Origin: Lysobacteraceae bacterium PS02340
Lineage (GTDB): Bacteria; Pseudomonadota; Gammaproteobacteria; Xanthomonadales; Xanthomonadaceae
Direction of reading: 5' to 3'
Assembly (NCBI GenBank): GCA_029959605.1
Contig: JASCOC010000007.1
Span: 1-64,000, forward strand
Length of the DNA: 64,000 nucleotides
Below the pieces are notes generated by a model. That model was not told the origin of the DNA, made no database searches, and saw only the letters and a list, made by a program, of their open reading frames with translations. The position numbers were made by a program, and so were the translations under genes. Below, in pieces: positions 12,306 through 20,733 of the stretch (position 1 is the first letter of the stretch; each line of letters begins with the position of its first letter).

Positions 12306-13253
12306 ATGAGCGAACGCGTCATCGAGGTCGTCGCCGGCGTCATCACCGACAAGCGTGGCCGGATCCTCCTGTCGCGCCGCACGCCCAATCGCGACATGCC
12401 GGGTCTGTGGGAGTTTCCAGGCGGCAAGCGCGAAGCCGGCGAAACGCCCGAGGCCGCCCTGATCCGCGAACTCGACGAAGAGCTGGGCATCCGCGTCACC
12501 GTCGGCCCGCCGCTGATGGCGGTGCCGCAGCGGTATCCGACCAAGCGCCTGCGGCTCGACGTCCGTCACGTCACCCACTGGGACGGCGTGCCCAAGGGGC
12601 GCGAAGGGCAGGCGCTGGCCTGGGTCGCGCCCGAGAAGCTCGGCCGCTACTCGATGCCGCCGGCAGATCTGCCCGTCGTCGCCGCGCTGCAGGCCCCTGA
12701 CCGCTATCTCGTGACGCCGCCCCCGGGCGACGCGGACGCGCCCTGGCTGCTGGCGCTCGATGACGCCCTCCGGCGCGGTATCCGGCGCATCCAGTTGCGC
12801 CTGCCGGGCATCGCGGACGCGCGCCAGCACGCGCTCCTGCAGCAGGCAGCCGTCCGCTGCCGGAGACGTGACGCGCAACTCCTGTTCAACGGCCCCGTCG
12901 AAGCTGCGCTGGCGGCGGGTGTTGGCGTCCATCTGAAGGCGTCCGGTCTCCAGACACTCGCCGAGCGCCCGGTCCCGGAAGGCACGCCGCTGGCAGCGTC
13001 CTGCCACACCGCTGACGACCTCTCGCACGCCGCCCGCCTGGGCTGCGATTTCGTCGTCCTCGGCCCTGTCGCCGAGACCGCCAGTCATCCCGGCGCACCC
13101 GGCATCGGCTGGACCGCCTTCGCCCACCTGCGCGAAACCACGGCGTTGCCGATCTACGCCATCGGCGGCATGAGTCCCGACGACATCCCCGAAGCCCGCC
13201 GCCACGGCGCACAAGGCATCGCCGCGATCCGGAGCCTGTGGGCGTCGGGCTGA
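12306..13253 (+). CDS. MutT Nudix hydrolase fused to a ThiE-like domain
   Basis: The N-terminal ~130 residues form a Nudix (8-oxo-dGTP pyrophosphatase, MutT-type) domain with box G-x5-E-x7-REUxEE visible as GGKREAGETPEAAL then IRELDEELGI. Residues ~140-315 resemble thiamine-phosphate synthase (ThiE/TenI): IQLRLPGIADARQHALLQQA, GVHLKASGLQTL, DFVVLGPVAETASHPG, and YAIGGMSPDDIPEARRHGAQG. Such fusions are known in gammaproteobacteria, where the second domain is usually not needed for thiamine synthesis. The ATG at 12306 (MSERVIEVVAGVI) was preferred over upstream in-frame starts because it gives the standard Nudix N-terminus. Confidence 0.9.
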   Translation: MSERVIEVVAGVITDKRGRILLSRRTPNRDMPGLWEFPGGKREAGETPEAALIRELDEELGIRVTVGPPLMAVPQRYPTKRLRLDVRHVTHWDGVPKGREGQALAWVAPEKLGRYSMPPADLPVVAALQAPDRYLVTPPPGDADAPWLLALDDALRRGIRRIQLRLPGIADARQHALLQQAAVRCRRRDAQLLFNGPVEAALAAGVGVHLKASGLQTLAERPVPEGTPLAASCHTADDLSHAARLGCDFVVLGPVAETASHPGAPGIGWTAFAHLRETTALPIYAIGGMSPDDIPEARRHGAQGIAAIRSLWASG

Positions 13254-13279
13254 GCGCTTGGCGCGTTGCGCCGGCATCC

Positions 13280-13310
13280 GTAGGATTGGTAAAGCGAAGC
13301 GAAACCCATC
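13280..13310. repeat. Intergenic repeat with AAGCGAAGCGAAACCCATC core
   Basis: A 31 nt unit beginning GTAGGATTGG and ending GCGAAGCGAAACCCATC. Its two ends (GGATTGG and CCCATC) can pair around a GCGAAGCGAA centre. Near-identical units recur between genes in many Xanthomonadaceae and Pseudomonas genomes, from memory; only one copy is evident here. Confidence 0.5.
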
Positions 13311-13543
13311 GCGCCCGTCCGATATAGACGCCGCGAGCGTCCGACCTATTAGCGAAGGAGACTTCGGGTCCAGCCCGAGCCAGCTCGGCCGCAACTCCCC
13401 CTGGCCTCAAGAGACATGCGCGCGTCGGCTGCCTTCACGCCCCAAGAAAGTGCGGGCGGAAGTTGCATAGCGATGGCAGTCCTTGACGCGCGCTACGCGA
13501 TGCGCAGGAGACACACATCACTAGCCGAAGCAGCGCTCCAGAG

Positions 13544-13578
13544 CCCCTCTCCCTCCGGGAGAGGGGTTGGGGTGAGGG
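13544..13578. repeat. Palindromic CCCCTCTCCC/GGGAGAGGGG repeat
   Basis: Perfect 10 nt arms around TCC (13544-13566) are followed by TTGGGGTGAGGG. This is a dispersed intergenic element type in this group; the shorter hairpin at 12093-12111 shares its core. Confidence 0.6.
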
Positions 13579-13874
13579 CAGACGCTAGCGATAACGCCTG
13601 GCCCGATCGAAGCGGCACGCGCTTCATGAGCGCGGGCAAATCGCATCGGAAAGCCGTCGCCGTAATCGAACAACGCGGATAGAGACGTCTGCTGCCGAAG
13701 TATCGCGTTGAAGCGGTCTACTCTTCTGTGCCGCGCGATCGATATGGACGGGCAAAGCCGCACGTCGCTCGACGTAGGGCTTCCAGCGAACGAGGGGTGC
13801 CGCCTCGCTCTTCCCATTGTACGGACGTCGACAGGTCTCCAACGGCGCTCAGGCAGAGGAACGCCGCCCCCGGC

Positions 13875-14489
13875 TTACAAACCCGACGCCGCCATCCCGC
13901 GATACTTCCTGTCCAGCACACCCACCGCAGCATCCAGCGCCTCGAGCGTGCCGTCGTTGACGATCACATCGTCCGCAACCGCCAGGCGCGCATCGCGCGA
14001 GGCCTGCGCAGCGACCATCCGCTCGGCGAGAATCTCGTCGATCCCGTCGCGTGCGAGCAGGCGGGCCAGCTGCAGATCGCGCGGCACGTCGATCACCAGC
14101 ACACGATGCAACCACGGGTACGCCGCGCGGCCGCCCTCGGTCAGCAACGGAATTGCCGCCACTGCATAGGGCCCCGGCGCCGCCTCGCAAGCGGCCCGCA
14201 ACGCAGCGCGCACACGCGGATGGATGATGGCTTCGAGTCGCACACGGGCCTGCGGATTCTCGAAGATCCGGCGCCGCATCGCGGCGCGATCCAGACCACC
14301 GTCCTCTGCGAGCGCCTCCGCCCCGAACGCATCGACGACCGCCGCCAGTCCCGGACTACCCGGCGCGACGGCCTCGCGTGCCGCGAGGTCTGCATCCGCG
14401 ACCACGATGCCGCGTCGCTCGAACGCCTGGGTCGCTGCGGTCTTGCCCGAGGCGATTCCGCCGGTCAGGCCGATGATCAACGCGCTCAT
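13875..14489 (-). CDS. coaE: Dephospho-CoA kinase
   Basis: Phosphorylates dephospho-CoA in the last step of coenzyme A synthesis. The 204-residue product has the P-loop GLTGGIASGKTAATQAFE, the DADLAAREAV segment, the substrate-site IIHPRVRAALRA, and PLLTEGGRAAYPW, all typical of CoaE. It lies 13 nt after pilD and is the last gene of the pilBCD-coaE unit, an arrangement shared with Pseudomonas and Xanthomonas. Confidence 0.95.
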   Translation of the reverse strand: MSALIIGLTGGIASGKTAATQAFERRGIVVADADLAAREAVAPGSPGLAAVVDAFGAEALAEDGGLDRAAMRRRIFENPQARVRLEAIIHPRVRAALRAACEAAPGPYAVAAIPLLTEGGRAAYPWLHRVLVIDVPRDLQLARLLARDGIDEILAERMVAAQASRDARLAVADDVIVNDGTLEALDAAVGVLDRKYRGMAASGL

Positions 14490-14502
14490 CGCGACGCTGC
14501 GG

Positions 14503-15366
14503 TCAGCCGAGGCCGGCGAATTGCTTGTAGCTGTCGACCAGATCGTGACCCCACATGAAGGTCACCCAGCCCGCGATGGCCAGATACGGCCCGAACGGGA
14601 TCGGCGTCGAGCGGTCGCGGCCCTGCACGGCGAGCATGATCGACCCGATGATCGCGCCGGCCACCGCCGACAGCAGGATGATGGGCAGCAGCCCGCTCAA
14701 CCCGCACCACGCACCGAGCGCGGCGAGCAACTTGAAGTCGCCGTGCCCCATGCCTTCCTTGCCGGTCGCCTGTTTGAACAGCCACCAGACCGTCCACAGG
14801 CTCGCGTAGCCCACCACCGCGCCTAAAAGGGCCGGTTTCGCGGGCATGTAGAGGTTGTCGAGACTCGCGATCAGTCCCAGCCACATCAGCGGCAAGGTGA
14901 GCGAGTCGGGCAGCAGCTGCGTCCGCACGTCGATACCGGACGCCGCGACCAGGAATCCGGTCAACACCAATGCACCGAAGCCCTGCCAGCCGAATCCGAA
15001 GCGCCACACGCAGGCCACAAACAGCAGCATCGTCAACAGTTCGACCGCCGGATACTGCGCCGAAATCGGCGCCTTGCAGCTGCGGCACTTTCCGCGCAGC
15101 GCCAGCCAGCTCACGACCGGAATGTTCTCGTACCACGACAGCTGATGACCGCAATGCGGGCAATGCGATCGCTCGACGACGATCCCCGGCGGCGGCGGAT
15201 CGTACAGCTCCGGCTCCCCCAGCATTTCCCGCGAATCACGCTTCCACTGCCACTCCATGCGCCGCGGCAGGCGCAGGATCACGACATTGAGGAAGCTGCC
15301 GACCAGCAAGCCGAAGCCGGCGGCGAGCGGAAAGCCCAGTGCGGGGTTCTGGTCGAGGAACGCCAT
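14503..15366 (-). CDS. pilD: Type IV prepilin peptidase / N-methylase PilD
   Basis: Polytopic inner-membrane aspartyl protease that cleaves and N-methylates type IV prepilins and type II pseudopilins. The 287-residue product has the N-terminal GLLVGSFLNVVILRLP, a zinc-type cysteine cluster (CPHCGHQ and CRSCKAPIS), and both catalytic Asp regions: ASGIDVRTQLLPD and GMGHGDFKLLAALGAW. About seven to eight membrane segments are evident. Its substrates here would include PilA at 33314-33742. Confidence 0.95.
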   Translation of the reverse strand: MAFLDQNPALGFPLAAGFGLLVGSFLNVVILRLPRRMEWQWKRDSREMLGEPELYDPPPPGIVVERSHCPHCGHQLSWYENIPVVSWLALRGKCRSCKAPISAQYPAVELLTMLLFVACVWRFGFGWQGFGALVLTGFLVAASGIDVRTQLLPDSLTLPLMWLGLIASLDNLYMPAKPALLGAVVGYASLWTVWWLFKQATGKEGMGHGDFKLLAALGAWCGLSGLLPIILLSAVAGAIIGSIMLAVQGRDRSTPIPFGPYLAIAGWVTFMWGHDLVDSYKQFAGLG

Positions 15367-15394
15367 CTATGCAATCACCAGCTCACTGCGCACA

Positions 15395-16666
15395 TCAGAC
15401 CACTGCTGCAAGCTTGAAGATCGGGAGGTACATGCCGATGACCATGCCGCCGACGAGCCCGCCGATGAAGACCATAATCATCGGTTCCAGGAGGCTGCTG
15501 AGTGCATCGACCGCGTTGTTCACTTCTTCCTCGTAGAACTCGGCGACCTTGAACAACATGGTGTCGAGCGCGCCGGCTTCCTCACCGATTGCCGTCATCT
15601 GCACCACCATGTGCGGAAACAGGTTGACCTGTTTCATGGCCATATTGACCTGGTAACCAACGGATACGTCGTCGCGCATGCGAAGCACGGCCTTTTCGTA
15701 GACCGTATTGCCCGTAGCGCCCGCGACGATCTCGAGCGCCTCGACCAGGGGCACACCCGCCTTGAACGTCGTGGCGAGCGTGCGCGCGAAGCGAGCAATC
15801 GCCGCATTGTGCAGCAGCTGCCCGATCACCGGAATCTTGAGCAGAAGACGATCGATCCCGTGCTGCAGCGGAACGGAACGCTTGTAGAGGAACATGAAGC
15901 CGGCGATGGTGCCGGCGAGAGCAAGCAGGACGATCCACCACCAGGCCACCATGAAGCGACTCGCGGACACGATCATCTGAGTGAACGCGGGCAGTTCGGC
16001 GCCGAAGTCCTTGAATACCGATTCGAACTGCGGGACCACGAAGATCAGAAGAATCGCACTGACGATGATCGCAACCGCGATCACCGCAATCGGATAGAAC
16101 AGCGCCTTCTTGATCTTTCCCTTCAGCTTCTCGGTGTTTTCTTTATAAGTCGCGATCGTATCGAGCACTGTTTCGAGTACACCCGCCGACTCGCCAGCAC
16201 GCACCAGATTCTGATAGAGCTCGTCGAACTGCACCGGATGTTTCGCCAGCGCCTCATTGATCGATGAGCCGCCCTCGATGTCGATGCGCATCGTGTTCAG
16301 AAGCTTCGCCATGCGCGGATTCTTGTTGCCGTTGCCGACAATTTCCAGAGCCTGCACCACTGGCACGCCGGACTTGATCATCGTCGCGAACTGTCGACTG
16401 AAGACCGAGATGTCCTTGGCCGAGATCTTCTTGCCGGCCGCACCAAACAGAGGCTTGGACTTCGCCTTGATGACGCCGGGCTGGATGCCCTGACGTCGTA
16501 GCTCGGCCCGCAGCATGTTGACGTTCTTGGACTGCTGCTCGCCTTTCATCTTGACACCGCGCTTGTCGGTGCCCTCCCAGATGAAGGTGTCCAGTTCCAC
16601 GCCCAGCCGGACGGGTTGCGCCGGTTTGGCGACGGTCTTGCGGGCTGCAGTTCGACTGATGGACAT
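15395..16666 (-). CDS. pilC: Type IV pilus inner-membrane platform protein PilC
   Basis: GspF/PilC-family protein, the membrane platform on which PilB drives pilus assembly. The 423-residue product contains two repeated GspF domains (FSRQFATMIKSGVPVVQALE and FARTLATTFKAGVPLVEALE begin them), three membrane segments, and a C-terminal LLEPMIMVFIGGLVGGMVIG. An unusual basic N-terminus of about 25 residues precedes the conserved part. In related genomes pilA commonly sits between pilB and pilC; here that 179 nt gap is empty. Confidence 0.95.
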   Translation of the reverse strand: MSISRTAARKTVAKPAQPVRLGVELDTFIWEGTDKRGVKMKGEQQSKNVNMLRAELRRQGIQPGVIKAKSKPLFGAAGKKISAKDISVFSRQFATMIKSGVPVVQALEIVGNGNKNPRMAKLLNTMRIDIEGGSSINEALAKHPVQFDELYQNLVRAGESAGVLETVLDTIATYKENTEKLKGKIKKALFYPIAVIAVAIIVSAILLIFVVPQFESVFKDFGAELPAFTQMIVSASRFMVAWWWIVLLALAGTIAGFMFLYKRSVPLQHGIDRLLLKIPVIGQLLHNAAIARFARTLATTFKAGVPLVEALEIVAGATGNTVYEKAVLRMRDDVSVGYQVNMAMKQVNLFPHMVVQMTAIGEEAGALDTMLFKVAEFYEEEVNNAVDALSSLLEPMIMVFIGGLVGGMVIGMYLPIFKLAAVV

Positions 16667-16845
16667 CCGGGTGTTCCCCCAAGGGCCGGCCTTCCCCAGC
16701 CGGACTACGGTCGCATGTTAGCCGGTTGCCAGAAAAAGTGTCGGTCGGGACTTAGAAGTGAGGCGCGGGTCAGGATTGAGAGCGACCAGGCTGGGGGTGC
16801 GGTTCTGGGGGGGCATGCATCATGCGTGCCAAGACCGCAGGTGAT
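16667..16845 (-). other. pilB-pilC spacer without a pilin gene
   Basis: The spacer holds no open frame for a pilin. It contains an imperfect hairpin, GGCATGCA/TGCGTGCC, at about 16813-16831 close to the pilB stop. Confidence 0.5.
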
Positions 16846-18570
16846 TCAGTCCTTCGTCACCCGGTTGATCTCCGCCAGACTCGTCAGGCCCTGTCGCGCC
16901 TTCTCGAGCGCCGATTTCCGGAGGTCGTTGACACCAGCGCGTTCCGCGACCTCGGCGATCTGCAGCGCATTGCCGCCCTGAAGGATGATCTCCTGAATCT
17001 GCTCGCTCATCGGCATGACCTGATACACACCGACTCGTCCCTTGTATCCATTGGTGCATTCCTCGCAGCCCACCGCCTCGTAGAGTTCGATGCCGGCACG
17101 GACATGGTCTTCCGAATAGCCCTCGGCCAGCAGGGCGTGGTCCGGCAGGTCGACCCGCCGCTTGCATTTGGAGCACAGCCGCCGCGCCAGACGCTGAGCG
17201 ATGACCAGCGTCACCGACGAAGTGATGTTGTAAGGCGCGATGCCCATGTTCATCAGACGCGCGATGGTCTGGGGCGCATCGTTGGTGTGCAGGGTGGACA
17301 GCACCATATGACCGGTCTGCGCGGCCTTGATCGCGATCTCGGCCGTTTCCAGGTCGCGGATTTCGCCGACCATGATGATGTCCGGGTCCTGTCGCAGAAA
17401 CGAGCGCAGCGCCGCCGCGAAGGTCATGCCGCGCTTGTTGTTCTGCTGGACCTGATTCACGCCCGGCAGGCGGATTTCCACCGGATCCTCGGCCGTCGAG
17501 ATGTTGCGGGTCTCGTCGTTGAGGATACCCAGCGCGGTGTACAGGGATACGGTCTTGCCCGAGCCGGTCGGGCCGGTCACCAGCACCATGCCGTAGGGCT
17601 TGTGGATGGCGTCGAGAAACAGCTTCTGCTGGTCCGGCTCGTAGCCAAGCTTGTCGATACCCAGCTTGGCGGCGCTGGCATCGAGGATACGCAACACCAC
17701 CTTTTCGCCGAACAGTGTCGGCAGGGTGCTGACGCGAAAGTCGATCTGTTTGGTCTTGGACAGATTCAGCTTGATGCGGCCGTCCTGTGGAATCCGCTTC
17801 TCGGCGATGTCCAGCTGCGCCATGACCTTCAAGCGCGCGGTGATTCGGCCGTTGAGCTTGACCGGCATCTTGGCGACCTGCTTCAGGATCCCGTCGATGC
17901 GCAAACGCACCCGGTAATCGGTCTCGTACGGCTCGAAGTGGATGTCGGAGGCGCCGCGCTTGATCGCGTCCACCAGCACCTTGTTGACGAATTTGACGAT
18001 CGGCGTGTCGTCCTTGCCGTCGACGACATTGTCCATCTTGCTGGGGTCGTCATCGCCCCCGGTGTCCAAGGCATCAAGACCGTCGGCGCCGTCCAGCTCC
18101 TCGCCGAAGCTGTCGGAGGACTGCAGCCAGATCTCCAGGGTTCTCCGGATACTCTCTTCGTCGACCAGAATCGGTTCGACCGTCAGGTTGGTGTGGAACT
18201 TGATCTCGTCGAGCGCCGGCGTATTCGTAGGGTCGGAGATGCCGACGAACAAGCGGGCACCGCGCTTGAACAGCGGCAGCACCATGTGCTTCTGCAGCAG
18301 TTCCTCGTTGACCAGCTTGACCGCTGTGGACTGCGAGTCCACGGCCGAGACGTCGAGGATCGGCATGCCGAACTCCACCGACTGTGCGGCCGCCATCTGG
18401 GCTGCGCTGACCAGCTTGTGCTCGCGCAGATACGTGGCGATCTGCTTGCGAGTCGCGGTGGCCTTCTCAAGCGCTTCTCGGGCAGAGGTCTCATCCAGGG
18501 CGCCATCGAGAACAAGCCGCCTCGCGATGCCGGTGATGCCGACCAGATTGGGCGTGGTGACTGCGTTCAT
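16846..18570 (-). CDS. pilB: Type IV pilus extension ATPase PilB
   Basis: Hexameric cytoplasmic ATPase powering pilus extension. The 574-residue product has an N-terminal MshEN-type domain (about residues 10-150), which binds c-di-GMP in relatives. It also has the Walker A GPTGSGKTVSLYTAL, the Asp box and Walker B DPDIIMVGEIRDLETAE, the His box HTNDAPQTIARL, and the tetracysteine zinc motif CSKCKRR...CEEC. The order on the minus strand is pilB-pilC-pilD-coaE. Upstream, the accessory glycan cluster begins on the opposite strand within 140 nt. Confidence 0.97.
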   Translation of the reverse strand: MNAVTTPNLVGITGIARRLVLDGALDETSAREALEKATATRKQIATYLREHKLVSAAQMAAAQSVEFGMPILDVSAVDSQSTAVKLVNEELLQKHMVLPLFKRGARLFVGISDPTNTPALDEIKFHTNLTVEPILVDEESIRRTLEIWLQSSDSFGEELDGADGLDALDTGGDDDPSKMDNVVDGKDDTPIVKFVNKVLVDAIKRGASDIHFEPYETDYRVRLRIDGILKQVAKMPVKLNGRITARLKVMAQLDIAEKRIPQDGRIKLNLSKTKQIDFRVSTLPTLFGEKVVLRILDASAAKLGIDKLGYEPDQQKLFLDAIHKPYGMVLVTGPTGSGKTVSLYTALGILNDETRNISTAEDPVEIRLPGVNQVQQNNKRGMTFAAALRSFLRQDPDIIMVGEIRDLETAEIAIKAAQTGHMVLSTLHTNDAPQTIARLMNMGIAPYNITSSVTLVIAQRLARRLCSKCKRRVDLPDHALLAEGYSEDHVRAGIELYEAVGCEECTNGYKGRVGVYQVMPMSEQIQEIILQGGNALQIAEVAERAGVNDLRKSALEKARQGLTSLAEINRVTKD

Positions 18571-18710
18571 TGTCCTGTTTCCCGAGTGCCTGCGCGCAAC
18601 TTTACTGCAAGGCAGGCTGGATGGAGGGCGTTTCCATCATCCCGCGGCGAGGTCCGCTTTCCGGCCCGGCGAACGCGCGGTACCCTCGCGCTGGGACTTG
18701 GGGAGCGTGC

Positions 18711-19580
18711 ATGCGGATATCGGTCGTACTGCCAGCAAAGAACGAAGCCGATGGTCTTCGGCGGACGCTGCCGGCGTTGATCACGCTGTTTCCGGAGGCG
18801 GAGGTGATCGTGTCGGACGACGGTTCCACCGATGCCACTGCTGCGGTCGCGCGGGAAGCAGGGGTGCGCGTGGTGAGCGCCCCATATTCGATGGGCAACG
18901 GCGCTGCCATCAAGCGGGGCGCGCGGGCAGCCACGGGCGAGGTGATCGTTTTTATGGACGCTGACGGGCAGCACGATCCGGCGCACATCGCCGCGCTGCT
19001 CGCACCGCTGGGTGCCGGTTTCGACATGGTAGTGGGCGCGCGCGACGCCTCTGGCCAGGCAAATCGGGGCCGTGGCCTGGCGAACGACTTCTACAACCGG
19101 CTCGCCAGTTGGATGACCGGGCATCGCATCGCCGATCTCACTTCTGGCTTTCGCGCGGTACGCGCCTCGAAGTTCCGCGAGTTCCTGCACTTGTTGCCCA
19201 ACGGGTTTTCATATCCCACGACTTCGACGATGGCGTTCTTCCGCAGTGCCTATCCGGTCGCCTACGTACCGATCTCTGTACACACGCGTATCGGTCGAAG
19301 CCACATCCGGCCTATTCGCGACGGTATCCGGTTCCTGTTGATCATCTTCAAGATCGCGACCCTGTACTCGCCGGTGAAATTGTTCGCACCCGCATCGTTG
19401 GGCTTTGCCACGCTCGGCGTCGCGCACTACGGGTATACGTTTGCGACGTCGGGTCGCTTCACAAACATGAGCGTACTGCTCCTGAGCGCAGCTGTGATCG
19501 TATTTCTGATCGGTTTGATTTCCGAACAGATCACCAATCTGACCTATCTCTCCACCAAGCAAACAGATGGCCCGGGTTGA
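18711..19580 (+). CDS. GT2 family glycosyltransferase (DPM/polyprenyl-phosphate type)
   Basis: The 289-residue product has an N-terminal GT-A fold: ISVVLPAKNEADGLRRTLP, SDDGSTDATAAV, and the metal-binding MDADGQHDPAHI. Two hydrophobic segments follow near residues 215-265. This layout fits enzymes that transfer a sugar to polyprenyl phosphate or extend a membrane-bound glycan. ATG 18711 has GGGGAG upstream and starts the family's MRISVVLPAKNE. It is the first gene of the plus-strand unit facing away from pilB; the acceptor is unknown. Confidence 0.85.
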   Translation: MRISVVLPAKNEADGLRRTLPALITLFPEAEVIVSDDGSTDATAAVAREAGVRVVSAPYSMGNGAAIKRGARAATGEVIVFMDADGQHDPAHIAALLAPLGAGFDMVVGARDASGQANRGRGLANDFYNRLASWMTGHRIADLTSGFRAVRASKFREFLHLLPNGFSYPTTSTMAFFRSAYPVAYVPISVHTRIGRSHIRPIRDGIRFLLIIFKIATLYSPVKLFAPASLGFATLGVAHYGYTFATSGRFTNMSVLLLSAAVIVFLIGLISEQITNLTYLSTKQTDGPG

Positions 19581-19593
19581 GAGTGGTGCAGCG

Positions 19594-20733
19594 ATGACCG
19601 CTGACGTGGACGCGCTGGTACTTGTCGGAACAAAAGCCCAATACATCAAGACGGCGCCGCTCCTGCTGGAGTTCCGCCGAGTGGGCCTCCGCTATCGCCT
19701 CATCTACACCGGACAACATTCCGAGACGTTCGCGGAGCTCGAGCAGGCGTTCGGCCTTCCAACCGCCGACGACAACATGGTGCCGGACAATGAAGCCGAC
19801 AGCGCCGGCGGCATCGTGCAGTGGGCGATCGCGTTCTGCATCGCGGCCTTCCAGCGGATCCGAAAAAGCGAGTGGCGCGGCGCGCGCTGGGGCGTGGTGC
19901 ACGGGGATACCGCCTCGACGCTGCTCACGGCGGTCGCGCTGCGGATCGCCGGCGTCCCTGTCGTGCACGTCGAAGCGGGCCTGCGATCGCCGCAGTTGCT
20001 GAATCCGTTCCCCGAAGAGATCATCCGCCGGCTCGTCTCGCGGATCGCGGTAATGCACTGCGCGCCGGACGTGCGCGCGATAGCGAATCTTTCGGGCGTA
20101 GGTGGTTCACTCCTCGACACTCGCGGCAACACAATGCTCGACGCGTTGCGCTTCGCGCTCGAGAAGCAGGCCGAAGGCCGCGATACCGGTGGAGATGGTG
20201 GCTATGCCATTGCTACCATGCATCGCAGCGAGAACCTGGCAAGTCGCGCGACTATGGACAGCCTGCTCGATGCGATCGTGGCAGCGTCGAAAGCGCTTCC
20301 GGTCTGGTTTGTCCTGCATCCGGTGACACGTCGAAAGCTCGCGAAGACGGGCTGGCTCGAGAGGCTCGAAAGAGAGCCCGGCATCCGGCTGACACCGCGC
20401 AGCGACTACGTGACGTTCGTGGGCACGATGCTCCGCAGCCGTTTCCTGCTGACCGATGGCGGTAGCAACCAGGAGGAGGCGGCACTGCTCGGTCTGCCGA
20501 CCCTGCTGCTGCGGTCTGCCACCGAGCGGCGGGACGGCTTGGACGGTGGTTGCGTCGAGATGTCGGGTCTCGATCCCGACGTCATCGCGCGATTCGTCGA
20601 ACGGCACCGCGACGGTGCATGGCGGATCCGCGCGCTGCCGCCGGAGAGGCCGAGTGCAGTGATCGCCGCGGCACTGCTCGGGTCTCAGGCCAGTGCGGCG
20701 CGCACCAGTGCGTCCAGCGTCGATCCCGCCTGA
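19594..20733 (+). CDS. UDP-N-acetylglucosamine 2-epimerase family protein
   Basis: The 379-residue product belongs to the WecB/NeuC-like GT-B superfamily. The acidic and nucleotide-site motifs VHGDTAST, HVEAGLRSPQL, PEEIIRRL, TMHRSENLA and TDGGSNQEEAALLG are present. The usual N-terminal GTRPE is replaced by GTKAQYIKTAPL, so nucleotide contacts may differ and the substrate is uncertain. ATG 19594 was chosen; ATG 19567, inside the preceding gene, is also in frame. The last 49 nt overlap the convergent glycosyltransferase gene. Confidence 0.8.
   Translation: MTADVDALVLVGTKAQYIKTAPLLLEFRRVGLRYRLIYTGQHSETFAELEQAFGLPTADDNMVPDNEADSAGGIVQWAIAFCIAAFQRIRKSEWRGARWGVVHGDTASTLLTAVALRIAGVPVVHVEAGLRSPQLLNPFPEEIIRRLVSRIAVMHCAPDVRAIANLSGVGGSLLDTRGNTMLDALRFALEKQAEGRDTGGDGGYAIATMHRSENLASRATMDSLLDAIVAASKALPVWFVLHPVTRRKLAKTGWLERLEREPGIRLTPRSDYVTFVGTMLRSRFLLTDGGSNQEEAALLGLPTLLLRSATERRDGLDGGCVEMSGLDPDVIARFVERHRDGAWRIRALPPERPSAVIAAALLGSQASAARTSASSVDPA

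Larger units (their letters stand above)
13254..13874. other. 620 nt gene-free gap with repeat elements
   Basis: No credible gene is visible. The gap separates the MutT-ThiE gene and the convergent coaE and carries at least two dispersed-repeat-like elements, listed separately. Short open frames here have no recognisable protein features. Confidence 0.6.

Noticed and set aside
12306-13253. Separate thiE gene
   Set aside because: The ThiE-like part is in frame with MutT without an independent start; it is a single fusion gene.
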